From: Candidatus Hydrogenedentota bacterium
Lineage (GTDB): Bacteria > Hydrogenedentota > Hydrogenedentia > Hydrogenedentales > SLHB01
Length of the DNA stretch: 56,534 bases
Assembly: GCA_903925285.1 (NCBI GenBank)
Contig: CAIYET010000059.1
Span: 1-56,534, forward strand
Reading direction: 5' to 3'
The position numbers and the translations under genes were made by a program. The stretch's first letter is position 1; every line of letters begins with the position of its first letter. This document shows, piece after piece, positions 1 to 8,401 of the stretch. The notes under the pieces are model-generated. The model ran no database searches. It saw only the letters and a program-made list of their open reading frames with translations, and was not told where the DNA came from.

Positions 1-92
1 ATATCAGACTAACCTCAAAAGTCAAGCTCTTTCTTGAATGCGAATTTGCTCACGAAATAGCGACACCCCCTAAACAACGATTGCGCAAAACT

Positions 93-2456
93 TTATACCC
101 TTTTACGAAACCTAATGACGGAATCGCTGGCCAGCGGCGACGCAATCACGGAAAACGCGCCGTTGATTCCCCACGCCATCGGTACGAACGCCGCCATCGG
201 ACCTTCAAGGCTCCGAAGTCCACACGAGAACGGCATGCCCATCGCGAATGAGATCGGCGCGATAAACAACAAAATGCCGACGCATTGTACAATGAATGGC
301 TGCCCGCCTACCCATAACGTCGCCCGGTCGAGGACGAGCCAGTACGCGGCCACGGCAATCGCGACGACGATGGCCGCAACCATCGCGCCCCGGCGCGGCG
401 TGTTCGCAAAACGACTCGCGTACGAACTGCCGAGGCCGGAAAAAATAAGCATGCACGACAACACGATTGCAAACGAACTCACGGCGTCGTTGAGCACGAG
501 CGTGAACCGTTCGATCAGCGCGATCTCGACGAACAGAAACGCCAGACCCAATCCTGCGAAGTAAACGATGCCGCGCAGAACCGTTCCCGCGCCTGCCTTG
601 ATCCGCCGCATCCCGAATACCGGCAGGAGACATACGAACGCGCCGAACAGAATGGCCTGCGCGAGGACGCAGTAGTTGACCAAGAGGCCGATTTCAGTCT
701 GCGGCAACTGGTCGAGCTTGCGCATGATCTTCTTGAGATTGTCCAAGCGCACAATCGAGTACAGGAACGGACGTTCGTTGGTGAATGCGCCGAGATCGAA
801 ATCCGAATTGCCGCTCGATGCGCTATCCGTGTCGGCAAACAATGCGGCCAAGTCGGTCATCAGCGAATCGCGGACGCCGCTGGTATCCGAAGACTCGTCG
901 TCGAGCGTGAACGGCGGCGATTCGTTCCAGACCTCGACGCTGGACGGGGTGATGCCGGGGAAGTACGGCGTGTCGAAGGAGCGGGCCGAACAGAACTCGC
1001 GGACTCGCTGGATATCGGCATTGTCGAAGGGCGCTTTGCCCACCAGTATCCGCGCGATCCACTCCGAGCGGTACACGATGATATGGTTGCGCGGATCGGC
1101 CACGCCTTCGCGTTCGAGAGCCTCGACGGCGGTGCGCACGGCCTTGACGGCATAACCGGGGAACTGGCGGATCGTGACGGGAATGGATACGACGCCGTTC
1201 GGACTCAGCGCGCGGTAGTACTTTTGGATGCATTCGCGCGTGAACGCGTAGATATTGGCTTTCCCTTCGTCGAGATACTCGACCGCAATATCGATGACGT
1301 CGAATGGTTCATGCTTTCGCGACAGGAACGACTGCGGCCCTTCGCGGTGCAGTTCCGTGCCTACGTCGCGTTGCCGCATGTTCGCATACACCGCTCCGTC
1401 CGATTCGAGCGCGACGATGTTCGCGCAACGGGCGGCTGCAACCTCCGAAATGCGGAACCCGCCGCCGGATCCCACGAGTAGAACGCGCGGGGTGTCGCGC
1501 AGCAGATACGGCAACGTACACAATGCGCCTTTAACGTAACCGGTGTCCGCCACCGCGCCCGGTTTCGGCAGCGCCGCGACGCGGTTGCCGTCGCGATAAA
1601 GCCCGAGCGACGATGGCGGGCCTTCTACATGAAGCAGGCCCAAATTGTTCGACATCGGGATGTCGCGGCGTTCGGTGAAATTGTCCAACACGAGGTCGTA
1701 GCCTTTCGGGGACCGAATCTCTTCGACGATGCGATTATCGCCGATGTTGAGCGCCGTGTAGACGCCCTTGTACTCGAAGAACTGTGCGTGGTTGTTCATG
1801 ATCGCCCACGCTTCGCAAAGGCCCAACACGACGACGGCGGCCACCGCCGCGAGTATGCGCAATCGCCGCATGGCGTACGGGAGATTCGCAAGAGCGGCGA
1901 GGAACAGGCATGGCGGTATGGCGCATACGAGGTAGAATGGATGGACGACGAACATCGCGAGCAGGATCAAAATCGCGCCAATGCCCGCGCCGATCAGATC
2001 GGCGGCGTACAGTCCCATGATTTGCCCGTGGAAGGTTATGAAGTTCAAACCGAGAAACGAGCCTACCAGGAAAAAGAATGGGAACAGGGCAAGGTAGAAC
2101 AGGCCGATGTTCGCGAGTTGCGATTTCCACAGGACGGGGTTTTCGAGCGCGAGGGGATTGAACGGGTTGAGCGTCGTGAAATGAAAACCGGCGATCCCGA
2201 CGGCAATCAACAGTACGGGGATGACGAACAATAGCGGTCGATGCCATTTCGCAAGGGATGAACGAAACAACGCGAGGATTACGCCACTGAACGCGTATCC
2301 TACCATCGCCATCGAAATGACCCAGTAGCCGAACTCCGAAAAACTGGCGATGGCAAAATAGCGTGTGAGCATGACCTCGAACGCGATCGAGGCCATGGAA
2401 ACCAACAATACGGCCATGCCGCGCAAGCGCATGTTCGCAGGCGCTTCCGAGTTCAT
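93..2456 (-). CDS. Membrane-embedded spermidine-synthase-like protein
   Basis: A 787-residue polytopic protein. Roughly the first 220 residues hold about seven hydrophobic segments, the middle (about 230-600) is soluble, and the last 150 residues hold about five more membrane segments. The soluble part has a Rossmann SAM-binding glycine motif (VLLVGSGGGF, about residues 325-334) followed by an acidic strand end (VALESD), as in aminopropyltransferase/spermidine-synthase-like methyltransferase folds. Membrane-fused spermidine-synthase-like proteins are common in environmental bacteria and mostly uncharacterised; polyamine synthesis itself is not shown. I start at ATG 2456, which has a GAGGGGG stretch about 11 nt upstream; a TTG at 2480 would add 8 residues. 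No partner gene is adjacent. The fold call is firm, the substrate unknown. Confidence 0.8.
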   Translation of the reverse strand: MNSEAPANMRLRGMAVLLVSMASIAFEVMLTRYFAIASFSEFGYWVISMAMVGYAFSGVILALFRSSLAKWHRPLLFVIPVLLIAVGIAGFHFTTLNPFNPLALENPVLWKSQLANIGLFYLALFPFFFLVGSFLGLNFITFHGQIMGLYAADLIGAGIGAILILLAMFVVHPFYLVCAIPPCLFLAALANLPYAMRRLRILAAVAAVVVLGLCEAWAIMNNHAQFFEYKGVYTALNIGDNRIVEEIRSPKGYDLVLDNFTERRDIPMSNNLGLLHVEGPPSSLGLYRDGNRVAALPKPGAVADTGYVKGALCTLPYLLRDTPRVLLVGSGGGFRISEVAAARCANIVALESDGAVYANMRQRDVGTELHREGPQSFLSRKHEPFDVIDIAVEYLDEGKANIYAFTRECIQKYYRALSPNGVVSIPVTIRQFPGYAVKAVRTAVEALEREGVADPRNHIIVYRSEWIARILVGKAPFDNADIQRVREFCSARSFDTPYFPGITPSSVEVWNESPPFTLDDESSDTSGVRDSLMTDLAALFADTDSASSGNSDFDLGAFTNERPFLYSIVRLDNLKKIMRKLDQLPQTEIGLLVNYCVLAQAILFGAFVCLLPVFGMRRIKAGAGTVLRGIVYFAGLGLAFLFVEIALIERFTLVLNDAVSSFAIVLSCMLIFSGLGSSYASRFANTPRRGAMVAAIVVAIAVAAYWLVLDRATLWVGGQPFIVQCVGILLFIAPISFAMGMPFSCGLRSLEGPMAAFVPMAWGINGAFSVIASPLASDSVIRFRKRV

Positions 2457-2567
2457 GAGCGAAAACGCCCCCTCATCCAATGTGTAATCGAGATCATGCG
2501 GTTTCCTTGAGAGTCATGTTGCGCCTTAGTCTACACGACTCAGAGCTCGTGAAGAAATGCGGCAGAA

Positions 2568-2652
2568 CGTCATTCCCGCGAAGGCGGGAATCCAGGATGC
2601 ACATGTAGCGCCGCAATCTCCTCACTGGATTCCCGAATTCGCGGGAATGACG
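2568..2652. repeat. REP-like palindromic element
   Basis: Two facing arms, 2568-2598 and 2624-2652, carry inverted copies of the word ATTCCCGCGAAGGCGGGAAT. Each arm is itself a small palindrome, and the pair would fold into a cruciform. This type of dispersed palindrome is known from many unrelated bacterial genomes. It sits in the divergent gap between the membrane aminopropyltransferase-like gene and the acyltransferase gene. ORFs reading through it are not credible. Confidence 0.75.
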
Positions 2653-2755
2653 CAAGGTTTGCGGTTCTCGATACGGGATGCTTTCGCCGCCCGTAATTTC
2701 CCTCTATTGCCCGTTGCGTGCTACGATACATGTCTTATGGACAAGGGATAGCGGC

Positions 2756-3514
2756 ATGGGTGCCTTTCGAGTGGGATATCGCATAGCGGGAATGGCAGTC
2801 TACATTCTCGTTTTCTATGCCGTTTGGATGACGGGGCGGTTGTTCACGTGGCCGTCTGCCAAGGCGGGCGTATGCTGGCGGCGCTTCGCGTTTCGGTCGT
2901 GGGCTCGTTGCGTGGCTCATATGTTCGGCATGCGGATCACGGTAAAGGGCGTGCCGCCGAAGCCGCCGTTCTTCCTCGTCTCGAACCACCTGACCTATAT
3001 GGACGGTCTGACGCTCGCGAGCGTCGTGGGCGGCGAATTCGTCGCGAAACGCGAAGTGGCGTATTGGCCCGCGATCGGTTTTTTCGCGCGGCAGATCAAC
3101 GCGATCTTCGTCGACCGTCAGAAACGAAGCGATACCGTCCGTGTGAACAATCTCATCAAAGAGGCTCTGGACAAAGGCGACGGGGTCGTGATGTTCGCGG
3201 AAAGTACGACCAGCCGCGGCGACACCATCTTGCCGTTCAAGACGGCCCTGTTCGCACCGGCGGTCCAATGCCAATGCCCCGTACATTACGCGACCATCCA
3301 TTACAGCGCGCCGCCGGGCTTGCCGCCGGCCACGGCATGGATCACGTGGTGGGAAGATATTTCGTTCGGCGCGCACTTCGTGCGCATGGCCAAGTACCCC
3401 AGATTCGACGCCGTCCTCACGTTCGGTCCCGAACCCATCGCGGGAACGGATCGCAAGGCGCTCGCGGAGACCGTTCACGAAGCGTCTATGCGGCAATTCA
3501 TCCCGATGGATTGA
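2756..3514 (+). CDS. 1-acyl-glycerol-3-phosphate acyltransferase family (PlsC-like)
   Basis: A 252-residue protein with an N-terminal membrane segment and the acyltransferase block I motif NHLTYMD (HX4D), followed by a block containing FVDRQKR and a glycine/glutamate block (VMFAESTTSRGD), the order seen in lysophospholipid acyltransferases. Members transfer an acyl group from acyl-CoA or acyl-ACP to a lysolipid at the inner membrane. The substrate cannot be read from sequence. I start at ATG 2756 because the upstream extension of the frame runs through non-conserved sequence near the REP element and the hydrophobic anchor follows directly. A second PlsC-family gene lies at 55560-56441. Family call firm. 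Confidence 0.85.
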   Translation: MGAFRVGYRIAGMAVYILVFYAVWMTGRLFTWPSAKAGVCWRRFAFRSWARCVAHMFGMRITVKGVPPKPPFFLVSNHLTYMDGLTLASVVGGEFVAKREVAYWPAIGFFARQINAIFVDRQKRSDTVRVNNLIKEALDKGDGVVMFAESTTSRGDTILPFKTALFAPAVQCQCPVHYATIHYSAPPGLPPATAWITWWEDISFGAHFVRMAKYPRFDAVLTFGPEPIAGTDRKALAETVHEASMRQFIPMD

Positions 3515-3526
3515 AGGTGGCGCGAC

Positions 3527-3557
3527 GAGCACGGACGGACACGGACGGACACGGATA
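3527..3557. repeat. Short tandem repeat between convergent genes
   Basis: The 10-nt unit ACGGACGGAC is repeated and ends in CACGGATAATC. It lies in the 74-nt gap between two convergent genes. A related inverse copy (TATCCGTGTTCGTCCGTG) lies at 49631-49655, also between convergent genes. No T-run marks it as a terminator. Confidence 0.5.
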
Positions 3558-3588
3558 ATCAAACCACGACGTTGGAAACGTTGCGTTA

Positions 3589-4107
3589 CTATGGTTTTCC
3601 CTTGCCGTTGAGATAGGGTTCCGGATTGACGGGTTGCCCTTTCACGTGCACCTCGTAATGCAGATGCGGTCCCGACGCATTTCCCGACTTTCCGACGCAC
3701 CCGATACGCTCGCCTTGCCGGACGCGGTCGCGCTCGCCGACGCGGAACGAGTTCAAGTGCGCGTACCACGTCTCGATGCCGTTTGCATGGCACAGTTTGA
3801 CGATGTGGCCGAAATCCCGGCTCTTCCCGGCGAATAGCACGGTACCGTCCGCCGCCGCCAAGACCGGCGTACCCTTGGGCACGTTCAAATCCACGCCCTT
3901 ATGTGGGCGTCCGTTGCGCATTCCGAATTGTGAGGAGATCCTGTATGTCGCGACATCCAAAGGAACGATGGAAGGGACGTTGTGCGGACGCACGACTTCC
4001 TCGCGCGGATGCACGCGTTCTTCGCGCCGTCGCGTCGCGCAACCCGCTTCGACCAATACCAACGTACAGCAACACAGCGCGATGCCCAATCGAATCAATG
4101 GTCTCAT
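3589..4107 (-). CDS. M23-family peptidase (LytM domain), probable lipoprotein
   Basis: A 172-residue protein with a hydrophobic N-terminus ending in VEAGC around residue 23 (an imperfect lipobox, since the -3 position is Glu), a short linker, and a C-terminal M23/LytM domain: SQFGMRNGRPHKGVDL (first His and Asp ligands) and the closing HLHYEVH motif. Members cleave peptidoglycan cross-bridges or act as regulators in the periplasm. The ligands expected for an active zinc site (H of HKGVD, D, H of HLHYE) are present. The start at 4107 is fixed by a GGGAGGAG ribosome site 7 nt upstream; the open frame continues to 4839 but that part opposes the next gene and looks non-coding. Confidence 0.85.
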   Translation of the reverse strand: MRPLIRLGIALCCCTLVLVEAGCATRRREERVHPREEVVRPHNVPSIVPLDVATYRISSQFGMRNGRPHKGVDLNVPKGTPVLAAADGTVLFAGKSRDFGHIVKLCHANGIETWYAHLNSFRVGERDRVRQGERIGCVGKSGNASGPHLHYEVHVKGQPVNPEPYLNGKGKP

Positions 4108-4194
4108 GCGCGACTCCTCCCAGCTTCGATGCGCAATAGTATACGCCGTTCTCGCCACTTTGATACCTCGCCGGATTTCAGTATGATAACCGGC

Positions 4195-5808
4195 ATGGAT
4201 TCGAGGAAACCAACATGGTCGCGCCGCGCGTTTCTTCAGACGTGTGCGGCCGTAAGCAGTGGGGCGGTAGCTATGCATGCAATCGCGGATGCGCCGCGGC
4301 CGGTATCGGGCCGCGCGTTTCACCTGTCCATTTCGGTGGATGCGCTCGAAGACGATCCTGACTTGTTGAACGTCGCGCGAAAGGCCGGCGTGTCGTCGGT
4401 TTGGATCGCCGGGTTCTTTTACGGTTACTGGCCGCATCCGATCGAGACGATTACGACATGGCGGCGACGTGCCGAGGAACTGGGTATGGCCGCGCAGGTC
4501 ATCGACATCCCGCTCGGCCATCCCGGCGATTCGCTGGGCGCGAAGTCGGGAAATTTTCCGCTGACGCCGCCGTCGCACTGGCGCATGGGCTTCCGGCCCG
4601 ACGGCACGAAGTACGCCGGGACTTCGCTTCACGCGCCCGCCACGGACGAGAACGTCGCGGCAATGCGCGTCTTGGCGAAAGCGGGCGTACGCCGCATGTT
4701 CGTGGACGACGATTTCCGGCTGGCCCAAGCGCCGGGGACCATCGGCGGCTGTTATTGCGACGAACACAAACAGGCGTTCTTGAAGAAGTGCGGCTATGGC
4801 GAGAACGAATGGCGCGACTTGCTTGACGCCGTTGCGCACCGTAACCCGACGAAGCCGTTACGCGCATGGCTCGATTTCACGTGCGACGAGTTGACGGCGT
4901 GTTTCCGTGCACAACAGGCCGCCGCGCCCGATATCGATCTCGGTATTATGGTTATGTACATGGGATCGGAATCGGCGGGCATCCGGTTGGACGATTACCG
5001 CAAGGTCCTGTTCCGCGTCGGCGAACTGATGTTCGACGATGCGTCGTTCGCAACGGTGAAAGGCAAGACGAACGAACTGTTCAGCGCGTTATTCCATCGC
5101 CGGTTCGCCGAACCCGAACGCGCATTCAGCGAAACCACCGCATTCCCGTCCGACAAGCTCTCGGCAAAAAACATGGCCGCGAAACTGGTCGTCTCGACCA
5201 TCGCCGACGTGCGCAACACGATGTTCATGAGCGGGATCACCCCGTTTCCAAAGACCCATTGGGACGTGCTAGGCCCCGCGATGAAACGCCAAACCGAACT
5301 GCACGCGCGCGTCGCGGGACATAAACCCTTCGGACCGTTCAAGCACTTCTGGGGCGAACATGGGCGCATGGTCGGCGACGCCAATCCTTACAGCCTCTTC
5401 CTGGCAGTCGGCGTGCCGTTCGAAGTCGGCGACAAACCCGAAGGCGGATACGTCTTCCTCGGCGACGCCGACGCGCGCGGTCTCGCATCCACGCAAGCAG
5501 GAGAAAACGCGGTCTTGATTGCCCGGCCCGCCGTGGCATCGTTCGGCGGGCGGACCCTCGCCGAAGAATTGCCCGCGCTGTTCGCGCTCAAACACGAGAT
5601 CGCGTCGGCGCTCAAAGACGTTCCGTATGTCGAGAACGACATTCCTATCGTATGCGCATGGTATCCAACGGCCCGTTGCGCGGTCCTGTGGAATCTCTCC
5701 GAGGAGCGCGCGGAAGCCGTCGTGCGCGTGAACGATTCCCGGCGTACGATTACCATCGACGCGTTGGACGCCGTCTTCGTGGAAGATATGCCCGGCAAGA
5801 AAGCCTAA
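4195..5808 (+). CDS. Tat-exported protein of unknown function, TIM-barrel-like
   Basis: A 537-residue protein beginning with a twin-arginine signal (SRRAFLQTC, then a hydrophobic stretch ending near residue 30). The body has alternating beta/alpha character with patches such as AGVSSVWIAGFFYGYW, VRRMFVDDDFR and GGCYCDEHKQAF, which suggest a barrel enzyme resembling family-unassigned glycoside hydrolases. A Cys pair (CYC) lies near residue 187. I do not recognise the family and assign no reaction. Two ATGs are possible (4183 and 4195) and neither has a clear ribosome site. It diverges from the M23 gene and may be co-transcribed with the small ORF that follows. Confidence 0.7.
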   Translation: MDSRKPTWSRRAFLQTCAAVSSGAVAMHAIADAPRPVSGRAFHLSISVDALEDDPDLLNVARKAGVSSVWIAGFFYGYWPHPIETITTWRRRAEELGMAAQVIDIPLGHPGDSLGAKSGNFPLTPPSHWRMGFRPDGTKYAGTSLHAPATDENVAAMRVLAKAGVRRMFVDDDFRLAQAPGTIGGCYCDEHKQAFLKKCGYGENEWRDLLDAVAHRNPTKPLRAWLDFTCDELTACFRAQQAAAPDIDLGIMVMYMGSESAGIRLDDYRKVLFRVGELMFDDASFATVKGKTNELFSALFHRRFAEPERAFSETTAFPSDKLSAKNMAAKLVVSTIADVRNTMFMSGITPFPKTHWDVLGPAMKRQTELHARVAGHKPFGPFKHFWGEHGRMVGDANPYSLFLAVGVPFEVGDKPEGGYVFLGDADARGLASTQAGENAVLIARPAVASFGGRTLAEELPALFALKHEIASALKDVPYVENDIPIVCAWYPTARCAVLWNLSEERAEAVVRVNDSRRTITIDALDAVFVEDMPGKKA

Positions 5809-5826
5809 TCCGGAGGACAGGACGAC

Positions 5827-5847
5827 ATGGGAGTTTATTCCTCATGA
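5827..5847 (+). other. Six-codon leader ORF overlapping the next start
   Basis: GGAGG at 5812-5816 is placed 10 nt before an ATG at 5827 that opens only six codons (MGVYSS). Its TGA (5845-5847) overlaps the ATG (5844) of the Cys-rich small gene as ATGA. The good ribosome site therefore points at the leader, and the next gene would be reached by termination-reinitiation. Seen directly in sequence; the functional reading is inference. Confidence 0.45.
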
Positions 5848-6011
5848 AACAGCAAATGTTGGCGTGGCTTTGCCGGTTGTGCCCGGCGTGCAATGCGGCG
5901 CGACTTTGGCCGAACTCGACGTTCGCGAAAAAACTTGCGGCGGCTGAAAAGAACTGTCCAGCCTGCCGCGCGTACAAACAGGTATACGGCAAACCCGCGC
6001 AAGGTGAGTGA
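5844..6011 (+). CDS. Small Cys-rich protein with two CxxC pairs
   Basis: A 55-residue, basic protein with five cysteines: C10, a CPAC pair and a second CPAC pair about 25 residues later (two CxxC knuckles, suggestive of a zinc ribbon or redox-active small protein). It contains a hydrophobic first helix (MLAWLCRL). No homologous family is recognised. It follows the Tat-exported protein by 35 nt and is reached through a six-codon leader ORF. It ends 38 nt before the convergent M19 gene. It could be a spurious frame, but the regular CxxC spacing and ATGA coupling favour a real gene. Confidence 0.5.
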   Translation: MKQQMLAWLCRLCPACNAARLWPNSTFAKKLAAAEKNCPACRAYKQVYGKPAQGE

Positions 6012-6048
6012 TTGAACGCGGATCGCACCCGCCCGCCGAACAGGGCGG

Positions 6049-7224
6049 CTACTTTCCCCAGCCGTTTTTCAGGGCGCGCTCGGCATTTCCGCACGTGAAC
6101 TTCGCGACTTGGTCTTCCGAATACTTGCGCAGCATGGCCTCGCGCAAAGGGCGGTAGTCGCGGGGCGATTTCATGTCCTTCGCAACGTCCGTCGTGCCGT
6201 CGAAGTCCGACCCGATGGCCACGACGTCGTCGCCGCCATGCCGGACAAGGTGGTCGATGCCATTGAGCACATATTCGATGCCGAGCGTCTTGGGCTGGCT
6301 GGCTTCGCGGTGGGTGAACATCATCATACCTATCACGCCGCCGGTGTCGGCAATCTGCTTGATTTCCTCGGATGTGGGACCGAACTCGGAAGAATCGTCG
6401 CCCGTTACGCATGCGTGCGACATGACCAGCGGTCGTTTCTTCGGATTGTTGCGCACGATATCGAGCACTTGTTTTCGGAACTCAAGAGTCCCATGCGTGG
6501 CGTCGACGAGAATGCCGACATCGAGCAGTTTCTCGATCAACTCGCGGCCCCACGGCGTTAGGCCGGACGTGTCTTGATACTTGGCATTGAAACAGCCGCA
6601 CTTGGCGGGCATCCGATACTTCGAGAAGACGTTGACGCAGCCGCCCGCCTCGTTCGGATACAAGTGCGGGACGATCATGTGGCACACGCCGCGCGCGGCC
6701 AACTCGTCCACCATGTCGATATTGCCGTTGAGATGGTGCGCGCCCTCGATGGCGTGCAGCATGCAAATCTTCCCCGCGCCGGTGATACGCTGCATGTCGT
6801 CGAAGGCTCGCGCGACTTCAATGACATCCCCGCGCAACCGCCGCGTCTCCACAACCATCTTGTCCGCGAAATCGAGATATTCGCGCGTCAGTTCGTCCAT
6901 CGGCGCCGAGGCGATATGTTTTGCGCGCGGATAGAGCGCGGTCACGATTTTCAGGGGCCACACGTCTACGAACATCTCGCGTTCGAGCACGTACGTCGAA
7001 CACAGAAACGCTTTCACGCCCCCCGCTTCGAGCGCGTCGAAGTCCACATGCATCGACCACGGACACCACCACACCGGCGGATGATGGGCCTTCCAAAACC
7101 GCGTCCCGAACATGTACGACATCAGCGTGGGATGCGAATGGAGATCGACGATGCCGAATCGCTTGTCCGTCACGGCGCTAGCGACCGTTTCCCCGGTACC
7201 TGCCGTCATTCGAACATTGCTCAT
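6049..7224 (-). CDS. Membrane dipeptidase (peptidase M19 family)
   Basis: A 391-residue amidohydrolase-fold protein. Expected M19 landmarks occur in order: VDLHSHPT (metal ligands, about 27-33), HAIEGAHHL (bridging Glu), the His blocks MIVPHLYPNEAGG and MSHACVTGDD, and GSDFDGTTD near residue 330. M19 enzymes hydrolyse dipeptides, often with a D-residue at the C-terminal side. No signal peptide is visible, so it is probably cytoplasmic. ATG 7224 is preceded by GAGGATGA. It lies downstream of a broken PLP gene and two genes acting on N-acyl/D-amino compounds, which suggests a shared catabolic theme (inference). Confidence 0.88.
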   Translation of the reverse strand: MSNVRMTAGTGETVASAVTDKRFGIVDLHSHPTLMSYMFGTRFWKAHHPPVWWCPWSMHVDFDALEAGGVKAFLCSTYVLEREMFVDVWPLKIVTALYPRAKHIASAPMDELTREYLDFADKMVVETRRLRGDVIEVARAFDDMQRITGAGKICMLHAIEGAHHLNGNIDMVDELAARGVCHMIVPHLYPNEAGGCVNVFSKYRMPAKCGCFNAKYQDTSGLTPWGRELIEKLLDVGILVDATHGTLEFRKQVLDIVRNNPKKRPLVMSHACVTGDDSSEFGPTSEEIKQIADTGGVIGMMMFTHREASQPKTLGIEYVLNGIDHLVRHGGDDVVAIGSDFDGTTDVAKDMKSPRDYRPLREAMLRKYSEDQVAKFTCGNAERALKNGWGK

Positions 7225-7350
7225 GCGTTCATCCTCATCGGTACGTTGGCGCCATTGTCCGTCAACCGGAGTTGAACCATCAACTCATGTGGCGCGACGT
7301 TTCCAACATCGTGCTATTTCGCGGCGCTTGTCAAGTTGTTTTTTCGCTGT

Positions 7351-7378
7351 CGCTACAGAAAACACATGCCTTCGCCTC
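7351..7378. repeat. 28-bp direct repeat, left copy (flank of AbiE insert)
   Basis: These 28 bases are identical to 9130-9157 and encode, on the minus strand, the terminal residues GEGMCFL and stop of the PLP gene. Similarity continues on the outer side (CGCTGT just before each copy, with one extra C in the right copy). Together the copies bracket about 1.75 kb holding abiEi, abiEii and the detached C-terminal piece of the PLP gene. Confidence 0.85.
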
Positions 7379-7490
7379 TGTACGTCGGGGCTTCGCCACC
7401 GATCTTGCCTTGCGAGACGAAGTAGAGCGTGTTGAATCGTTCACAAAGTTCGCCAGCCTTGCCGTGGCGCAAGATGCCGGAATCTTCGAT
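7353..7490 (-). pseudogene. Detached C-terminal piece of a PLP alanine-racemase/D-threonine-aldolase-like gene
   Basis: On the minus strand this stretch reads, without a start codon, about 45 codons including RHGKAGELCERFNTL, VSQGK and EAPTYRGEGMCFL before TAG. This matches the usual end of fold-III PLP enzymes of the D-threonine aldolase/amino-acid-deaminase type. The N-terminal piece of the same type of gene is at 9132-9452, 1.6 kb away. The frame opens straight into the 3' end of abiEii, so it is a remnant. Around 240 residues of the middle of the enzyme are absent from both pieces. Confidence 0.75.
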
Positions 7491-7492
7491 CC

Positions 7493-8401
7493 TTAACCCC
7501 ATGGTCCGGGCGCGGCCCAGCCTCTTTGAGTTGGAGCGCGAGAGAACATGCTTGAGACAATCGGTGCGAGAAATGCGTTCACCGCGCTCACCACATCGGC
7601 GAACGACGCCGGAACGCGTGTCTGCTGGAGCCGTTTCCGAAACGCTGTCCAGTGAATCCGTTTTGCGGCGGCGAAGTCAGCCGTGAATGCCACGATCTCC
7701 GGGGGCAATTGCGTACCGCGCCGTTCAAGAGTCAATCGAATGGCCTCCCGCAACCGGGCTTCCTCGAAATCGAATTGTTGAGAGAGCAACCATATGTCAT
7801 AGAAGTCCTTCATTCGACTGTTCAGTTCACCGTATTTCAGCATGGCGTCGAATTTCTCGGCAATGGCGCTCTCCCTGCTGTAGCACAACAGAATTGCCGC
7901 CGGGAAGTCGAGCATGGCTGGCAACTCAAGCTCTTGCGGTTCCGGGAAAACTGAGTCGCCGAACCCGATGTCTATTTGCATATCGATCCGGGCCGAATCC
8001 AATGTGCCCTGGAAGCGAACTCGAATTCCTTCGTAATCCGCGTCTTCCGCGATCCGCCCGGTCTGAATGGAATTTCTCTCAAAGACAAGGCCGTCTGGCT
8101 CGACCTCTACGGAAAGAACCCCTTGGATCTGGGCAAGAATGCGGGCTTCTTCGTTGCTCGTCATGCCCAGTAGGTCGATGTCCATGGTCGGTCGAAATTC
8201 CGGCGAGTGCCAGACTCTCAGCATTAGTGCCCCCTTGAGGATGAATCGACGGGCATACGCGGACTTGGACAGCCGGAAAAGAAATCGCTCCATGGCGTAA
8301 TATTGCATGAGTTCGTTGAACGGCCTCTTGTCGTTCTTGGCTCGGTTGAGAAGCCGCTGACGGACGGACGCGGGTACGTTCTTCGGGGGCTTGAGTTTCA
8401 T
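7493..8401 (-). CDS. abiEii: AbiEii-type nucleotidyltransferase toxin
   Basis: A 302-residue DUF1814/AbiEii protein. The diagnostic nucleotidyltransferase core is present: FILKGALMLRVW (about 53-64) and RPTMDIDLLG (about 70-79) with the two catalytic aspartates, then VRFQGTLDSARIDMQIDIGFGD and SRESAIAEKFDAML. Characterised AbiEii toxins add nucleotides to RNA/tRNA acceptor ends and stop growth during phage infection. The start overlaps the stop of abiEi by 4 nt, the usual antitoxin-toxin order. The last residues run into the junction with the broken PLP gene, so the C-terminal tail may not be native. Confidence 0.9.
   Translation of the reverse strand: MKLKPPKNVPASVRQRLLNRAKNDKRPFNELMQYYAMERFLFRLSKSAYARRFILKGALMLRVWHSPEFRPTMDIDLLGMTSNEEARILAQIQGVLSVEVEPDGLVFERNSIQTGRIAEDADYEGIRVRFQGTLDSARIDMQIDIGFGDSVFPEPQELELPAMLDFPAAILLCYSRESAIAEKFDAMLKYGELNSRMKDFYDIWLLSQQFDFEEARLREAIRLTLERRGTQLPPEIVAFTADFAAAKRIHWTAFRKRLQQTRVPASFADVVSAVNAFLAPIVSSMFSRAPTQRGWAAPGPWG

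Noticed and set aside
4108-4839. N-terminal extension of the M23 peptidase frame
   Set aside because: Opposes the Tat-exported protein gene; a strong GGGAGGAG site and a lipoprotein-like signal fix the start at 4107.
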